From NCBI GenBank assembly GCA_945875585.1, contig CAMCLK010000035.1:1-52060 (forward strand): a stretch of DNA of 52,060 bases. The letters are read 5' to 3'. This DNA is from Candidatus Kuenenia stuttgartensis. GTDB lineage: Bacteria; Planctomycetota; Planctomycetia; Gemmatales; Gemmataceae. The notes under the pieces were generated by a model. It did no database searches. It was not told where the DNA came from and saw nothing but the letters and a program-made list of their open reading frames with translations. The position numbers and the translations under genes were made by a program. Positions within the stretch are counted from its first letter, which is position 1. Each line of letters starts with the position of its first letter. This document shows positions 15,144 through 24,048 of the stretch, in pieces.

Positions 15144-17072
15144 ATGATTTCGTTATCATGCTTTTTTGGAGCGGCCTGCTTCTTGACCATGATTCAGGCG
15201 GATCCTCCGTCAACATTTGCTGAAGTGGAGACGCGGTTTCGGGAAGTTGAAAAGAAAGCCGGGCCGGCAGAGCGGCCTCGCGTTGACGATATCGCTGTCT
15301 TCATGCAGGCGCACAACCAGTTGAAAGACAATGTAGGCAAGAATGTGCCGACGCTCCGTCGCGCCATGCTGGATGAAGCTTCCCGCCGCCTCGACTATCT
15401 GGGAGCAGGCCGATTCCCTTGGGTTGACATGGAGGACGGTTGGTCGTGCCTGGCGTACAAATCAAAAATAGACGGCACACTTCAGCCCTGCGCTGTATAC
15501 CTTCCGCGCGGTTACCGGGCCAGCAAAAAGCCTTGGCCGGTGGACGTGGTTCTGCATGGCCGATCCGATGGCATGACTCACGCTTCGTTTCTGGCGGCCC
15601 ACTCATTCACCAAAAAACCGTCATTGCGCGACAGGGTGGTACTAGAGGTGTTTGGTCGTGGGAATGTCGCCTACAGGTGGGCTGGTGAAACCGATGTTTT
15701 CGAGGCTATCGACGCCCTGTGGCGTCGTGAAACGGGGCGCGGCAGGCAGACTCTGCTCGATCCGGACCGCATGGTTCTGCGTGGATTTTCGATGGGTGGA
15801 GCAGGTTCGTGGCACATTGGGTTGCATCAACCGGATCGGTGGGTGGCAGTTCAGCCTGGCGCAGGTTTCACCACAACGATTGGCTACGCCAAAAACTTGC
15901 CAGACCCATTGCCCGCGTGGCAGTCACGCGCCCTGAACCTTTACGATGCGCGCGCTTCCGCCGAAAACGCCTGCATGGTGCCCATCGTTGCTTATTCAGG
16001 TGCCGATGATCCACAGATGGATGCCGCCAAACAAATCGAAAATGCCCTGAAAACTGTCAAAGCAACGCCGCCATTGAGATTCTCGCATATCGTGGCGCCG
16101 GGATTGGGGCATAAAATGCCTGCGGAATGGGAGAAAAAGGTCGAAGAAACCTTAGCTCCTTTTGTGGCAGCGGGGCGAAAAGATCCAGATCGGGTCAAGT
16201 TTGTGGTTCACAGCCTGCGCCATGGCCGATGTTTCTGGGTTGAAACGCTTGGGCTTGAGCAGCACTATTCCGCGGCCACGATCGATGCCAAACGCGGAGG
16301 CCCCCAGGGGCAGGAATTGGATGTCACCACCCGCGGTGTGACGGCATTGCGTATGGCGACTTCAGGCACGCAACCTGGCACATCCATCAATGTCCAGATC
16401 GATGGACAAACGGTACGGGCGCGCGCTAAACCAGACGGCAAGGGCAAATCGTGCGTAGAACTGGCACGATTGGACGGTCGCTGGGGTGATGGCCCGGATG
16501 CCAAGCGATATCTGGATTCGAAGCGCAAAAAAGTCGGTGTTCAGGGCCCCATTGACGATGCCTTCATGGATCGGTTTGTCTGCGTTGTCGGTACCGGGCA
16601 GTCTAAAAATCCTATTGTGCACGAACTGGCGTTGGCGCGGCTTGAGGCATTTCGAGCGGCATGGCGCGAGCACTTCCATGGTGAAGTGGTTGTCCGCACC
16701 GACGCGGATTTGTTGCCACGGGAAAGAGCCGACGCCAACCTCATTCTATTTGGTGACGCATCGTCTAACGCTGTTATTCGTGATTTGTCGCCACGACTTC
16801 CAATCCGCTATGTGGGCGATGATTTTGTGATGGGGACGCGCCGTTACAATGCCGCATCCCATCTGCCCGTTCTGATTCACCCAAGCCCTTACAACCAGAA
16901 ACGGTATGTTGTGCTCAATTCAGGCCACACATTTGGCGAAGCGGAACTTAAGGGCACTAACGCGCTGCTTTTCCCCCGCATGGGTGATTGGGCCATTTTG
17001 CGCGCTGGGGTGCCCGGTGGCGAGCTACTGGAGGCGGGCTTCTTCAACGAAGACTGGTCTTGGCCACAGTAG
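15144..17072 (+). CDS. Secreted alpha/beta hydrolase (esterase/peptidase-like)
   Basis: A 642-residue exported protein with a signal peptide (MISLSCFFGAACFLTMIQA). The central hydrolase domain carries Ser216 in GFSMGGAG, with Asp288 or Asp289 in SGADDPQ and His323 in GLGHKMP completing a Ser-Asp-His triad. The order and the poly(3-hydroxybutyrate)-depolymerase- or prolyl-oligopeptidase-like fold suggest an esterase or peptidase. The C-terminal third (from about 350) is beta-rich and unassigned. It follows the anti-sigma gene by 27 bases and may be a target or member of that operon. The true substrate is unknown. Confidence 0.85.
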   Translation: MISLSCFFGAACFLTMIQADPPSTFAEVETRFREVEKKAGPAERPRVDDIAVFMQAHNQLKDNVGKNVPTLRRAMLDEASRRLDYLGAGRFPWVDMEDGWSCLAYKSKIDGTLQPCAVYLPRGYRASKKPWPVDVVLHGRSDGMTHASFLAAHSFTKKPSLRDRVVLEVFGRGNVAYRWAGETDVFEAIDALWRRETGRGRQTLLDPDRMVLRGFSMGGAGSWHIGLHQPDRWVAVQPGAGFTTTIGYAKNLPDPLPAWQSRALNLYDARASAENACMVPIVAYSGADDPQMDAAKQIENALKTVKATPPLRFSHIVAPGLGHKMPAEWEKKVEETLAPFVAAGRKDPDRVKFVVHSLRHGRCFWVETLGLEQHYSAATIDAKRGGPQGQELDVTTRGVTALRMATSGTQPGTSINVQIDGQTVRARAKPDGKGKSCVELARLDGRWGDGPDAKRYLDSKRKKVGVQGPIDDAFMDRFVCVVGTGQSKNPIVHELALARLEAFRAAWREHFHGEVVVRTDADLLPRERADANLILFGDASSNAVIRDLSPRLPIRYVGDDFVMGTRRYNAASHLPVLIHPSPYNQKRYVVLNSGHTFGEAELKGTNALLFPRMGDWAILRAGVPGGELLEAGFFNEDWSWPQ

Positions 17073-17145
17073 GTTTGTTGATTGCCCGCTGTTTCATGAG
17101 TCGTGAGTGCAGATGTTCGTTTACGCTAGGTGGAATCAACCCGTC

Positions 17146-17901
17146 ATGCTTCAAGAAGTTGATGTTTATTTGCAGCCGGGGCAGGTTGATCCTTTGGCCT
17201 TGGAAAACGCCACGGCAGTGGTTGTGGATGTTCTGCGCGCAACCACCACCATGTGCCAGGCCCTTGCCAATGGTGCTTCGGCAATTGTTCCGTGTGGCAG
17301 TGTCGAGGAAGCCACTCTATTGGGGCGTGCCATGTCGGGAGAGCGAGTCCTGGTTTGTGGCGAACGTGATGGTTTGAAACCTGCAGGCTACGATCTGGGA
17401 AATGCTCCCGGCGAATTTTCCGCTGCCCGCGTGCGTGGCAACATTCTGGTGATGGCAACCACGAACGGTACACCGGCTATTTTGCGCTCGCGGCCCGCGT
17501 TGAAAACGGTGATCGCATCCTTTCTGAATCTGAAGGCTGTGGTCGATGCCCTTGTCAATGGAGGCACGGACGTCCGCATTATCTGTGCAGGTGAAAAGGG
17601 CGGCCCATCGTGGGAAGACACGCTTTTGGCAGGGCATCTGGTAGCGGGTCTCGTGGAGAGCGGTTTTGCCATAGGGGGCGATGGCGCCCGCATTGCCTTA
17701 GGTTTGGCAATGGGAACACAATCGGTGGGGCTTGCTGAGTTGCTTCGGAAGGGCGATGGCGGTCAGCGTCTATTGCGGCAAGGGTTCGAGAACGATATCG
17801 ACCATGCCGCCCGTCTGGATTCCGTACGGCTGGTTCCGGTATTGCGATCCGACCCGGCGCGTGTGGAAGTCGATCCCGGTGGCGGGGGCGCTTGGATTTG
17901 A
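17146..17901 (+). CDS. comB: Probable 2-phosphosulfolactate phosphatase (ComB)
   Basis: A 251-residue ComB-family protein. In methanogens ComB removes phosphate from 2-phosphosulfolactate on the way to coenzyme M; in bacteria the role is less certain. Family blocks present: VVVDVLRATTTMCQALANGA, CGERDGLKPAGYDLGNAPGE, ATTNGTPAI, and CAGEKGGPSWEDTLLAG. ATG 17146 gives the standard family beginning (MLQEVDVYL), though its ribosome site is weak; ATG 17113 and GTG 17107 are alternatives. No comA or other coenzyme M gene is visible nearby. It lies 13 bases before glyS on the same strand. Confidence 0.88.
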   Translation: MLQEVDVYLQPGQVDPLALENATAVVVDVLRATTTMCQALANGASAIVPCGSVEEATLLGRAMSGERVLVCGERDGLKPAGYDLGNAPGEFSAARVRGNILVMATTNGTPAILRSRPALKTVIASFLNLKAVVDALVNGGTDVRIICAGEKGGPSWEDTLLAGHLVAGLVESGFAIGGDGARIALGLAMGTQSVGLAELLRKGDGGQRLLRQGFENDIDHAARLDSVRLVPVLRSDPARVEVDPGGGGAWI

Positions 17902-17914
17902 AGGGAAGTGGTGA

Positions 17915-19516
17915 ATGAGCGTGAATATGGACAAGCTGGTTTCGTTGTGCAAGCGCCGGGGATTCCTTTTTCCGTCCAGTGAGATCTATGGGGGCCTGAA
18001 CGGCTTCTGGGACTACGGTCCGCTTGGCGTTGAATTGAAGCGGAATCTTAAAGATGCGTGGTGGAAGGACATGATTTCCGCCCACGATGATCTTGATGCC
18101 CCACCCGGGGCGCCACTGGCCTATCAGATGGTCGGCCTCGACTGCTCCATTGTCATGCATCCGCAGGTCTGGAAGTGCTCTGGGCATTACGACCTGTTCC
18201 ACGATTTCATGGTGGATTGCCGCGAAAGCAAAAAACGTTACCGCCATGATCAGGTGCGTGGGCGTTGGGTTGAGGCGCGCGGTAAGCGATTTTTTGTGGC
18301 CACGCAGGTTGGCGGTGAAGAAGGTCTGAAGGAGACCGAGACACGCGCACTGAAGCATTTGGGGCTCCGCGCCAAGCAGGTGGAAGAACTTGTTTGGGAC
18401 GGCGCGTTGGTTTCCCTGACCACGGTGGCGAGTTTTGAGGAAGTGCTGGGGCCGGATGCCACATCATTGGGGACATTGACCCCGCCTCGCGAATTCAACC
18501 TTATGTTCAAGACCTTTGTAGGCGCTCTTAGCGGCGAGGAAGGCGCGGCCTTCCTTCGCCCGGAAACAGCCCAAGGTATCTTTGTCAATTTCAAAAATGT
18601 CGTTGACAGCAGCCGTGTCAAACTCCCATTTGGTATTGGTCAGGTGGGCAAAAGTTTCCGCAACGAGATCACGCCGCGGAATTTCACCTTCCGCTCGCGT
18701 GAGTTCGAGCAGATGGAAATTGAATTTTTCTGTCATCCATCGCAGTCACCGGAATGGTACCGGTATTGGCGCGATCGTCGTTACCGCTGGTATACCGATC
18801 TTGGTTTGGCATCCAGTCGCCTGCGGCTGCGCGACCACGATCACGATGAATTAAGCCACTATTCGTGCGGCACGGCCGATATTGAATACGCGTTTCCATT
18901 CCTGCCGCCTGGTGAGTTTGGTGAGCTTGAAGGCATTGCTCACCGAGGTGATTTCGATCTGCGCAGCCATCGTGAGGGCAAGCTAGCCCGTATTAATGGC
19001 GAGCTTTCTGTGGAACTTGATGCGGAGGGGAAACCCAGGCATAAAGGCTCGGGCAAAGATATTCGTTATTTTGATGATCAGATCAAGGAGCGGTTTTATC
19101 CGCACGTTATTGAGCCTTCGGCCGGTGCCGACCGCGGTACCCTTGCATTTTTGTGTGAAGCGTTCCACGAGGAAGAAGTCGAGGGCGAAACCAGAACGGT
19201 GCTTCGCCTGCATCCCCGCTTGGCGCCTGTCAAGGTAGCTATCCTTCCACTGGTCAACAAGGATGGCATGCCTGAAATGGCAGCCCGGATTTACAAGGAA
19301 ATGAAACGCGATTACTCCGTGTATTACGACGATGGCGGCGCCATTGGCCGTCGATACAGGCGGCAAGATGAAATTGGCACGCCTTACTGCATTACCGTGG
19401 ATGGCCAGAGTCTGACGGATGGCACAGTGACGTGGCGTGACCGCGATACGCTGGAGCAGATTCGCATTCGCGCGGAAGATGCGCTTCCGGAGCTTCAGAA
19501 ACGGCTGCGGATCTGA
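17915..19516 (+). CDS. glyS: Glycyl-tRNA synthetase (homodimeric type)
   Basis: A 533-residue class II glycyl-tRNA synthetase of the alpha2 type, which charges tRNA-Gly in the cytoplasm. It opens with the family signature MDKLVSLCKRRGFLFPSSEIYGG written over residues 5-27 and the motif 1 region DYGPLGVELKRNL. Motif 2 is FRNEITPRNFTFRSREFEQM, and the C-terminal anticodon-binding domain starts near residue 430 (LAPVKVAILPLV). The length is slightly above the usual 460-500. AAGGGAAG at 17901-17908 supports the ATG. It ends at a shared bidirectional terminator. Confidence 0.97.
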   Translation: MSVNMDKLVSLCKRRGFLFPSSEIYGGLNGFWDYGPLGVELKRNLKDAWWKDMISAHDDLDAPPGAPLAYQMVGLDCSIVMHPQVWKCSGHYDLFHDFMVDCRESKKRYRHDQVRGRWVEARGKRFFVATQVGGEEGLKETETRALKHLGLRAKQVEELVWDGALVSLTTVASFEEVLGPDATSLGTLTPPREFNLMFKTFVGALSGEEGAAFLRPETAQGIFVNFKNVVDSSRVKLPFGIGQVGKSFRNEITPRNFTFRSREFEQMEIEFFCHPSQSPEWYRYWRDRRYRWYTDLGLASSRLRLRDHDHDELSHYSCGTADIEYAFPFLPPGEFGELEGIAHRGDFDLRSHREGKLARINGELSVELDAEGKPRHKGSGKDIRYFDDQIKERFYPHVIEPSAGADRGTLAFLCEAFHEEEVEGETRTVLRLHPRLAPVKVAILPLVNKDGMPEMAARIYKEMKRDYSVYYDDGGAIGRRYRRQDEIGTPYCITVDGQSLTDGTVTWRDRDTLEQIRIRAEDALPELQKRLRI

Positions 19517-19537
19517 CAGTTAGTTGAAAAACAAAAT

Positions 19538-19575
19538 AAGCCGTGGCAGAACCCAAAGGTTGCTTGCCACGGCTT
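19538..19575. terminator. Bidirectional terminator between glyS and typA
   Basis: Arms AAGCCGTGGCA (19538-19548) and TGCCACGGCTT (19565-19575) form a perfect 11-base stem, with ACC/GGT able to pair inside the loop. The plus strand continues CTTTGTTT and the minus strand continues TATTTTGTTTTT, so it serves both convergent genes. Confidence 0.9.
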
Positions 19576-19592
19576 CTTTGTTTGAACGGGAA

Positions 19593-21401
19593 TCAGCGGG
19601 AGAATCGCTTGCGGTCGTTCTCGCGCAGATAGACTTTACGCAGACGGATCGAGGTGGGGGTTACTTCCACGTACTCGTCGTCCTCAATGTATTCCAGCGC
19701 CTGCTCCAGCGATATTTGCCGACACGGCTTAATGACCGCGCTCTTGTCCGAACCGGAAGCGCGCATGTTGGTGAGCTTCTTTTCGCGGCAAACGTTCACG
19801 GGCAAATCGTTGTCGCGGCAATGCTCGCCCACAACTTGACCTTCGTAAACTTCATCGCCCGGCTGCACGAACATGAAACCGCGGTCTTGCAACGCTTCAA
19901 GTGCGTGCGCCGTAACGCGGCCCGTTTCCGTGGAAATCATCACGCCGTTTGACCGGGATGGAATCGATCCGCGCAGAGGAGCGTATTCGAGGAAGTTGTG
20001 GTGAACAACAGCTTCGCCGCTTGTCGCGGTCAGGAGTCTATTGCGCAGGCCTATAAGCCCACGTGCCGGAATGGTGAACTCAAGGTGACTGATGTTTCCC
20101 TTGGTATCCATTTTGGTACATTCGGCGCGGCGATTGCCAACAAGTTCCATCACGGCTCCCACACTGTGCTGGGGAACTTCGATGACCATTGTTTCGATTG
20201 GTTCGTGCGTTTCGCCGTCGACTTCATGCATAAGAACGCGGGGCTTGCTAACGGATAGCTCGAACCCTTCTCGACGCATGTTTTCAAGCAAGATTGACAG
20301 GTGCAAAAGGCCGCGACCTGCCACGTGAAATTCATCACGCTTTTCTTCATCCGGCTTGATACGCATAGCCACGTTGCTTTCGATCTCCTTCATAAGGCGA
20401 TCGCGAAGCTGGCGGCTGGTCACATAGGTGCCTTCGCGTCCAACGAACGGTGAGTCGTTGATGCGGAAAACCATGCTCAGTGTCGGTTCATCGACTGCAA
20501 TGGGTTCCAGAGCCGTTGGATTTTCGAAATCAGCAATGGTATCGCCAATGTCGAGGTCCTCGAGGCCCACCAGAGCACAAATATCGCCAGCACGGACGTG
20601 ATCGGTTTCCACGCGTCCAAGCCGGTCAAACACGAAGAGCTGCTTGATGGTTGATACAGAGCGGGTGCCGTTGCGGCGCATGTGGGTCACACGCTGGTTT
20701 TTGCGAATCGAACCAGCAACAATTCGCCCCACGGCAAGGCGGCCGAGGTACTCATTGAAGTCGATCGAAACGACAAGCATCTGCAATGGATCATCTTCGC
20801 GCGCTTCAGGAGGCGGTACGAAGTCGAAGATCGCTTTGAAGAGGGGCTTGAAGTCAACGGCGGGAACAGCCATGTCCATGGTTGCAATGCCGTCGCGGCC
20901 CGAGGCAAACACCACTGGGAAGTTCAACTGGTCTTCGTTGGCATCGAGTTCCACAAAGAGATCGAATACCGAGTTCAGAACATCGATGGGCCGGGCATCG
21001 GGGCGGTCGATCTTGTTCACAACAACAATCGGCTTAAGTCCCCGCAAGAACGCCTTGCGCAACACGAAGCGAGTTTGAGGCATAACACCTTCGGCAGCGT
21101 CCACCAGTAGGAGGCAGCCATTAGCCAAGGTCAATGTGCGCTCGACCTCGCCACCGAAGTCGGCGTGGCCTGGTGTGTCGATCAGATTAATCTTGGTGTC
21201 GCCCAGCTGCACGGCGATATTTTTCGCGAGAATGGTTATACCACGCTCACGTTCAAGGTCGTTGCTGTCTAGAATTCTTTCGCCGCGAAGTTCACTGTCG
21301 CGGTATTGGCCCGATTGTTTGAGCATCTGATCCACAAGCGTAGTCTTGCCGTGGTCAACGTGTGCAATAATGGCGATGTTGCGGATATCGTTGCGTTTCA
21401 T
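19593..21401 (-). CDS. typA: Translational GTPase TypA/BipA
   Basis: A 602-residue ribosome-binding GTPase of the TypA/BipA family, involved in ribosome assembly and stress adaptation. Motifs: G1 AHVDHGKTT, G2 ERERGITI, G3 DTPGHADFGGEVER, G4 NKID; then EF-G-like domains and the TypA-specific C-terminus (RGLIGLRNRLLTATSGEA). I start at 21401 (MKRNDIRNIAIIAHVDHGK), the standard family beginning, rather than at 21455, which would add 18 residues without homology; a GTGGGA ribosome site precedes it. Length matches the family (about 605). Confidence 0.96.
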   Translation of the reverse strand: MKRNDIRNIAIIAHVDHGKTTLVDQMLKQSGQYRDSELRGERILDSNDLERERGITILAKNIAVQLGDTKINLIDTPGHADFGGEVERTLTLANGCLLLVDAAEGVMPQTRFVLRKAFLRGLKPIVVVNKIDRPDARPIDVLNSVFDLFVELDANEDQLNFPVVFASGRDGIATMDMAVPAVDFKPLFKAIFDFVPPPEAREDDPLQMLVVSIDFNEYLGRLAVGRIVAGSIRKNQRVTHMRRNGTRSVSTIKQLFVFDRLGRVETDHVRAGDICALVGLEDLDIGDTIADFENPTALEPIAVDEPTLSMVFRINDSPFVGREGTYVTSRQLRDRLMKEIESNVAMRIKPDEEKRDEFHVAGRGLLHLSILLENMRREGFELSVSKPRVLMHEVDGETHEPIETMVIEVPQHSVGAVMELVGNRRAECTKMDTKGNISHLEFTIPARGLIGLRNRLLTATSGEAVVHHNFLEYAPLRGSIPSRSNGVMISTETGRVTAHALEALQDRGFMFVQPGDEVYEGQVVGEHCRDNDLPVNVCREKKLTNMRASGSDKSAVIKPCRQISLEQALEYIEDDEYVEVTPTSIRLRKVYLRENDRKRFSR

Positions 21402-21503
21402 GAACTGGTGTCCCACAATAGAGCGAACCTTCCCGTTGAGCTCGCGGGTAGGCATTGAACTTTTAGTTTAGCAGACACAGCAGCAGTGCGTGAGGTGAAG
21501 AGG

Positions 21504-22034
21504 ATGGAACTGGGTTTGTTGCGACATGCAGATGCCTCTCCTGCCAATGGTGGTCTAATACCCACTGACGCTGTTCGTCCCCTGAGCGCACTAGGCCACG
21601 ACCAAGCCCGCGATGTTGGATTGTTCCTGCGTCGTATTGGCCAAATCCCCAACCTGATCATGTGCAGTCCGCTCAGGCGAACACGTGAAACGTCCGAGGG
21701 GCTTCAGCGGGGGCTTGGCAAAAAAGTCGATATTATTGATCTGCCGGAACTTGCCTGCGAAGTGGAAACATCGATTCAAGCCGAAGCTATCGCGCGGGCA
21801 TTACAAAATTTCGGAGCGACGCGATCAACACGCGCTATTGCTATTGGTCATATGCCGGATTTAGCGTTGCTTGCCGCTTACTATTTGTGTGGGAATGAAG
21901 GGGCATTGGATTTTGAGAGAGCTGCCTTGGCAACGTTTGCCTTTCCAAACCTCCCCACAGCGGAACTTGGCCGCCTAATTAGCTGGACGACTCCGGCAAT
22001 TCATTCATTGTGCGCGCCGATCAATGACGAATGA
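21504..22034 (+). CDS. sixA: SixA-type phosphohistidine phosphatase
   Basis: A 176-residue histidine phosphatase of the SixA branch. Residues seen: Arg7-His8 in LLRHADA (the phospho-accepting His), Arg58 in CSPLRRTRET, and His116 in AIGHMPDL. In E. coli SixA acts on phosphohistidine proteins, including NPr of the nitrogen PTS. ATG 21504 is chosen with GAGGTG six bases upstream; this makes the RHG-type motif start at residue 7, as normal for the family. Its end overlaps the convergent nucleoside hydrolase by 14 bases. The target protein is not evident here. Confidence 0.87.
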   Translation: MELGLLRHADASPANGGLIPTDAVRPLSALGHDQARDVGLFLRRIGQIPNLIMCSPLRRTRETSEGLQRGLGKKVDIIDLPELACEVETSIQAEAIARALQNFGATRSTRAIAIGHMPDLALLAAYYLCGNEGALDFERAALATFAFPNLPTAELGRLISWTTPAIHSLCAPINDE

Positions 22035-22947
22035 GATCATTAAAATACTGCTCGAAAACGGCTGATTCGATCTGAAGGATAACATTGATATTGGCTTTGC
22101 CGCCATGATTGTTTCGGCGCGTGTCGAAGATCGACATGCCCTTGGTGATCTCGCCTTGGGTCTCAATATCGACAGGAATCGAGCGCATTTTGCAGCCATC
22201 GGGCCGAACAAGCGCCAGCAATGCCCCCACGTCATCCATAGCCACCCCTTCTATCCCGTGGCTCATTTCCGCCAATCGAAGTGCTGGGGGCAACAATTCA
22301 CGCATGAACTCGCCCAATGCGGATAATTCATTCCAGCCAGTCATCATGGCAGGAGAAACAACCAGCGAACGGGTGGCATCGAGTGTTACCAACTGAAGCC
22401 GGAACCCGGCATGAATTACGCGTCTGGCGGCTTGCGGATCGCAGTGGAAATGAAATTCCACCCCTGGAAGGATGGTGCCCGGGTCGCGCCATGCTCCCCC
22501 CACAACCACAACGTTTTGAAGGAGATCAACCAGCGCGGGTTCACGGTCGAGTGCCTGGGCCAGCACGGTGCAGGGGCCCATGTTCAGGAGGCTGATTTCC
22601 CCGGGAAATTTTCGCGCCAACTCTATCAGTAATTTGTCAGATGACGGGGCATTCAGTGGGGGGGCGCTTGGCAATTCCAGTCCAACCATCCCGTTGGCCC
22701 CGTGCCAGAATCGGCCATCAACATCGTAATCAACAACTGGGGCCACCCCCAACCTCGGCCATCTGGGTGGGTCAAGGCGCGCCAAAACCGCCTGCATGTT
22801 GCGTGTCGCTTGCTCAGCACTCACGTTTCCAGCACATGCCAATGCCGCCAGCACTTCCAGATTTGGATCTGCCAGTGCGAGGCTCAGTGCCGTGGCACCA
22901 TCCAGGCCAGGGTCGCCAAGAATAATGACCTTTTGAAGCTTTTTCAT
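22021..22947 (-). CDS. Nucleoside hydrolase family protein with altered calcium site
   Basis: A 308-residue protein of the inosine-uridine nucleoside hydrolase family, which splits ribonucleosides into base and ribose. The N-terminal signature is LGDPGLDGATAL: Asp12 and Asp16 match the family, but the first Asp of DxDPGxDD is Leu10 and the last is Gly17. That last Asp is a calcium ligand in characterised enzymes. Other family parts are present (NMGPCTVLAQAL, VVVVGGAW, AMDDVGALLAL). Either the enzyme uses a modified metal site or it has lost hydrolase activity. It sits downstream of trpD on the same strand, 21 bases away. Confidence 0.85.
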   Translation of the reverse strand: MKKLQKVIILGDPGLDGATALSLALADPNLEVLAALACAGNVSAEQATRNMQAVLARLDPPRWPRLGVAPVVDYDVDGRFWHGANGMVGLELPSAPPLNAPSSDKLLIELARKFPGEISLLNMGPCTVLAQALDREPALVDLLQNVVVVGGAWRDPGTILPGVEFHFHCDPQAARRVIHAGFRLQLVTLDATRSLVVSPAMMTGWNELSALGEFMRELLPPALRLAEMSHGIEGVAMDDVGALLALVRPDGCKMRSIPVDIETQGEITKGMSIFDTRRNNHGGKANINVILQIESAVFEQYFNDLIRH

Positions 22948-22968
22948 GGATGAAATCCTGAAAGTACC

Positions 22969-23973
22969 CTAGCCCTGCGACGCCGCAGCCCATGCTTCGA
23001 GTGTTCGCAAGACGTCGCCAGAAGCCAAGGCCCGACGTGCCCGATCTACCCCCTCAACCCACGTGCTTGTTGCTCCTGCTGTCCAAAGAGCTACCGAGGC
23101 ATTGGCCAGAACAATGCTTGCGGCGCGGTCGTTACCACCTGCAAAAACAGTGCGTATTAACTGGGCACTGGCTTCGGGACCATCGACGGCAAATTCATGT
23201 GTCGCCACGGTTGGAAGTCCAAATTCTTCGGGGGTGACGGAGATTTCTCTCAGTGCGCCATTTTCGGCAATAATGAGTGTTGAAGGTCCTGATAGGGTGA
23301 TTTCGTCGAGCCCGTCTGAACCGTGCACGCAAACGGTTCGCTCATTGCCAAGGTTCATGGCGGCTTGGGCGATTGGTCGTAGCCAGCCGGCTCGTCCAAC
23401 TCCCAGCAATTGACGCCTTGCCCGAGCGGGATTCAGCAACGGTCCAATCGCGTTGAATATCGTTCGGGTTCCAATGGACTTGCGTATGGGTAAAACAGCG
23501 GCCATTAAAGGGTAGTGGCGGGGAGCAAGACAAAAGGTTACACGGGCCCGTTCCAAGCATTCACGCTGGTGAACCGGTCCCGCATCGAGGTTGATTCCCA
23601 GACGTGTCAAGACATCGGCGCTTCCAGAGGCGCTAGATACGCCACGGTTGCCGTGTTTCACCACGGGTACACCGCATGCAGCCACCACGATCGCTGTTGC
23701 GGTGGATATATTGAAGGTTTTCCAGCCATCGCCTCCCGTTCCGCAGGTGTCGAGGACTGAAGAGTCGCAATCTAAGGGTAGGCCTTTGGACAGTATGACA
23801 CGGGCTGCACCCGTGAGTTCCTCAGCGGTTTCTCCCTTGCAAGCCCAAGCGCCCAGAATGGCACCTTTCCAAACCGGGTCTCCCGCAGGTGAAATCAAAT
23901 CGCGGATCAATTGTCCAGCTGCCTCGGCGGTCAGGTCTTTGCGGTCGATCAATTGGGTTAAATCAGGTGACAT
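22969..23973 (-). CDS. trpD: Anthranilate phosphoribosyltransferase
   Basis: A 334-residue TrpD, which joins anthranilate with PRPP in tryptophan biosynthesis. The PRPP and anthranilate sites are recognisable: DTCGTGGDGWKTFNIST, KHGNRGVSSASGSADVLTRLG, and the magnesium-binding VHGSDGLDEI. Length matches the family (about 340). GGAGGC lies five bases upstream of the ATG. No other trp genes lie nearby, so the pathway genes are dispersed, as is common in planctomycetes. Confidence 0.96.
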   Translation of the reverse strand: MSPDLTQLIDRKDLTAEAAGQLIRDLISPAGDPVWKGAILGAWACKGETAEELTGAARVILSKGLPLDCDSSVLDTCGTGGDGWKTFNISTATAIVVAACGVPVVKHGNRGVSSASGSADVLTRLGINLDAGPVHQRECLERARVTFCLAPRHYPLMAAVLPIRKSIGTRTIFNAIGPLLNPARARRQLLGVGRAGWLRPIAQAAMNLGNERTVCVHGSDGLDEITLSGPSTLIIAENGALREISVTPEEFGLPTVATHEFAVDGPEASAQLIRTVFAGGNDRAASIVLANASVALWTAGATSTWVEGVDRARRALASGDVLRTLEAWAAASQG

Positions 23974-24048
23974 GGTTGCCTCCAGCCGCGAAGCTTCTGC
24001 ATTGATTCTACACTCACTTCACTTTGGTAATGCAATATCCCACAGGGT

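Noticed and set aside
17579..18358. Long minus-strand frame opposite comB and glyS
   Set aside because: It spans the junction of two well-identified plus-strand genes and has no recognisable content; a by-product of codon bias.
21402..21455. Upstream start of typA adding 18 residues
   Set aside because: The family begins at the residue encoded at 21401, a ribosome site precedes it, and the extra residues have no counterpart.
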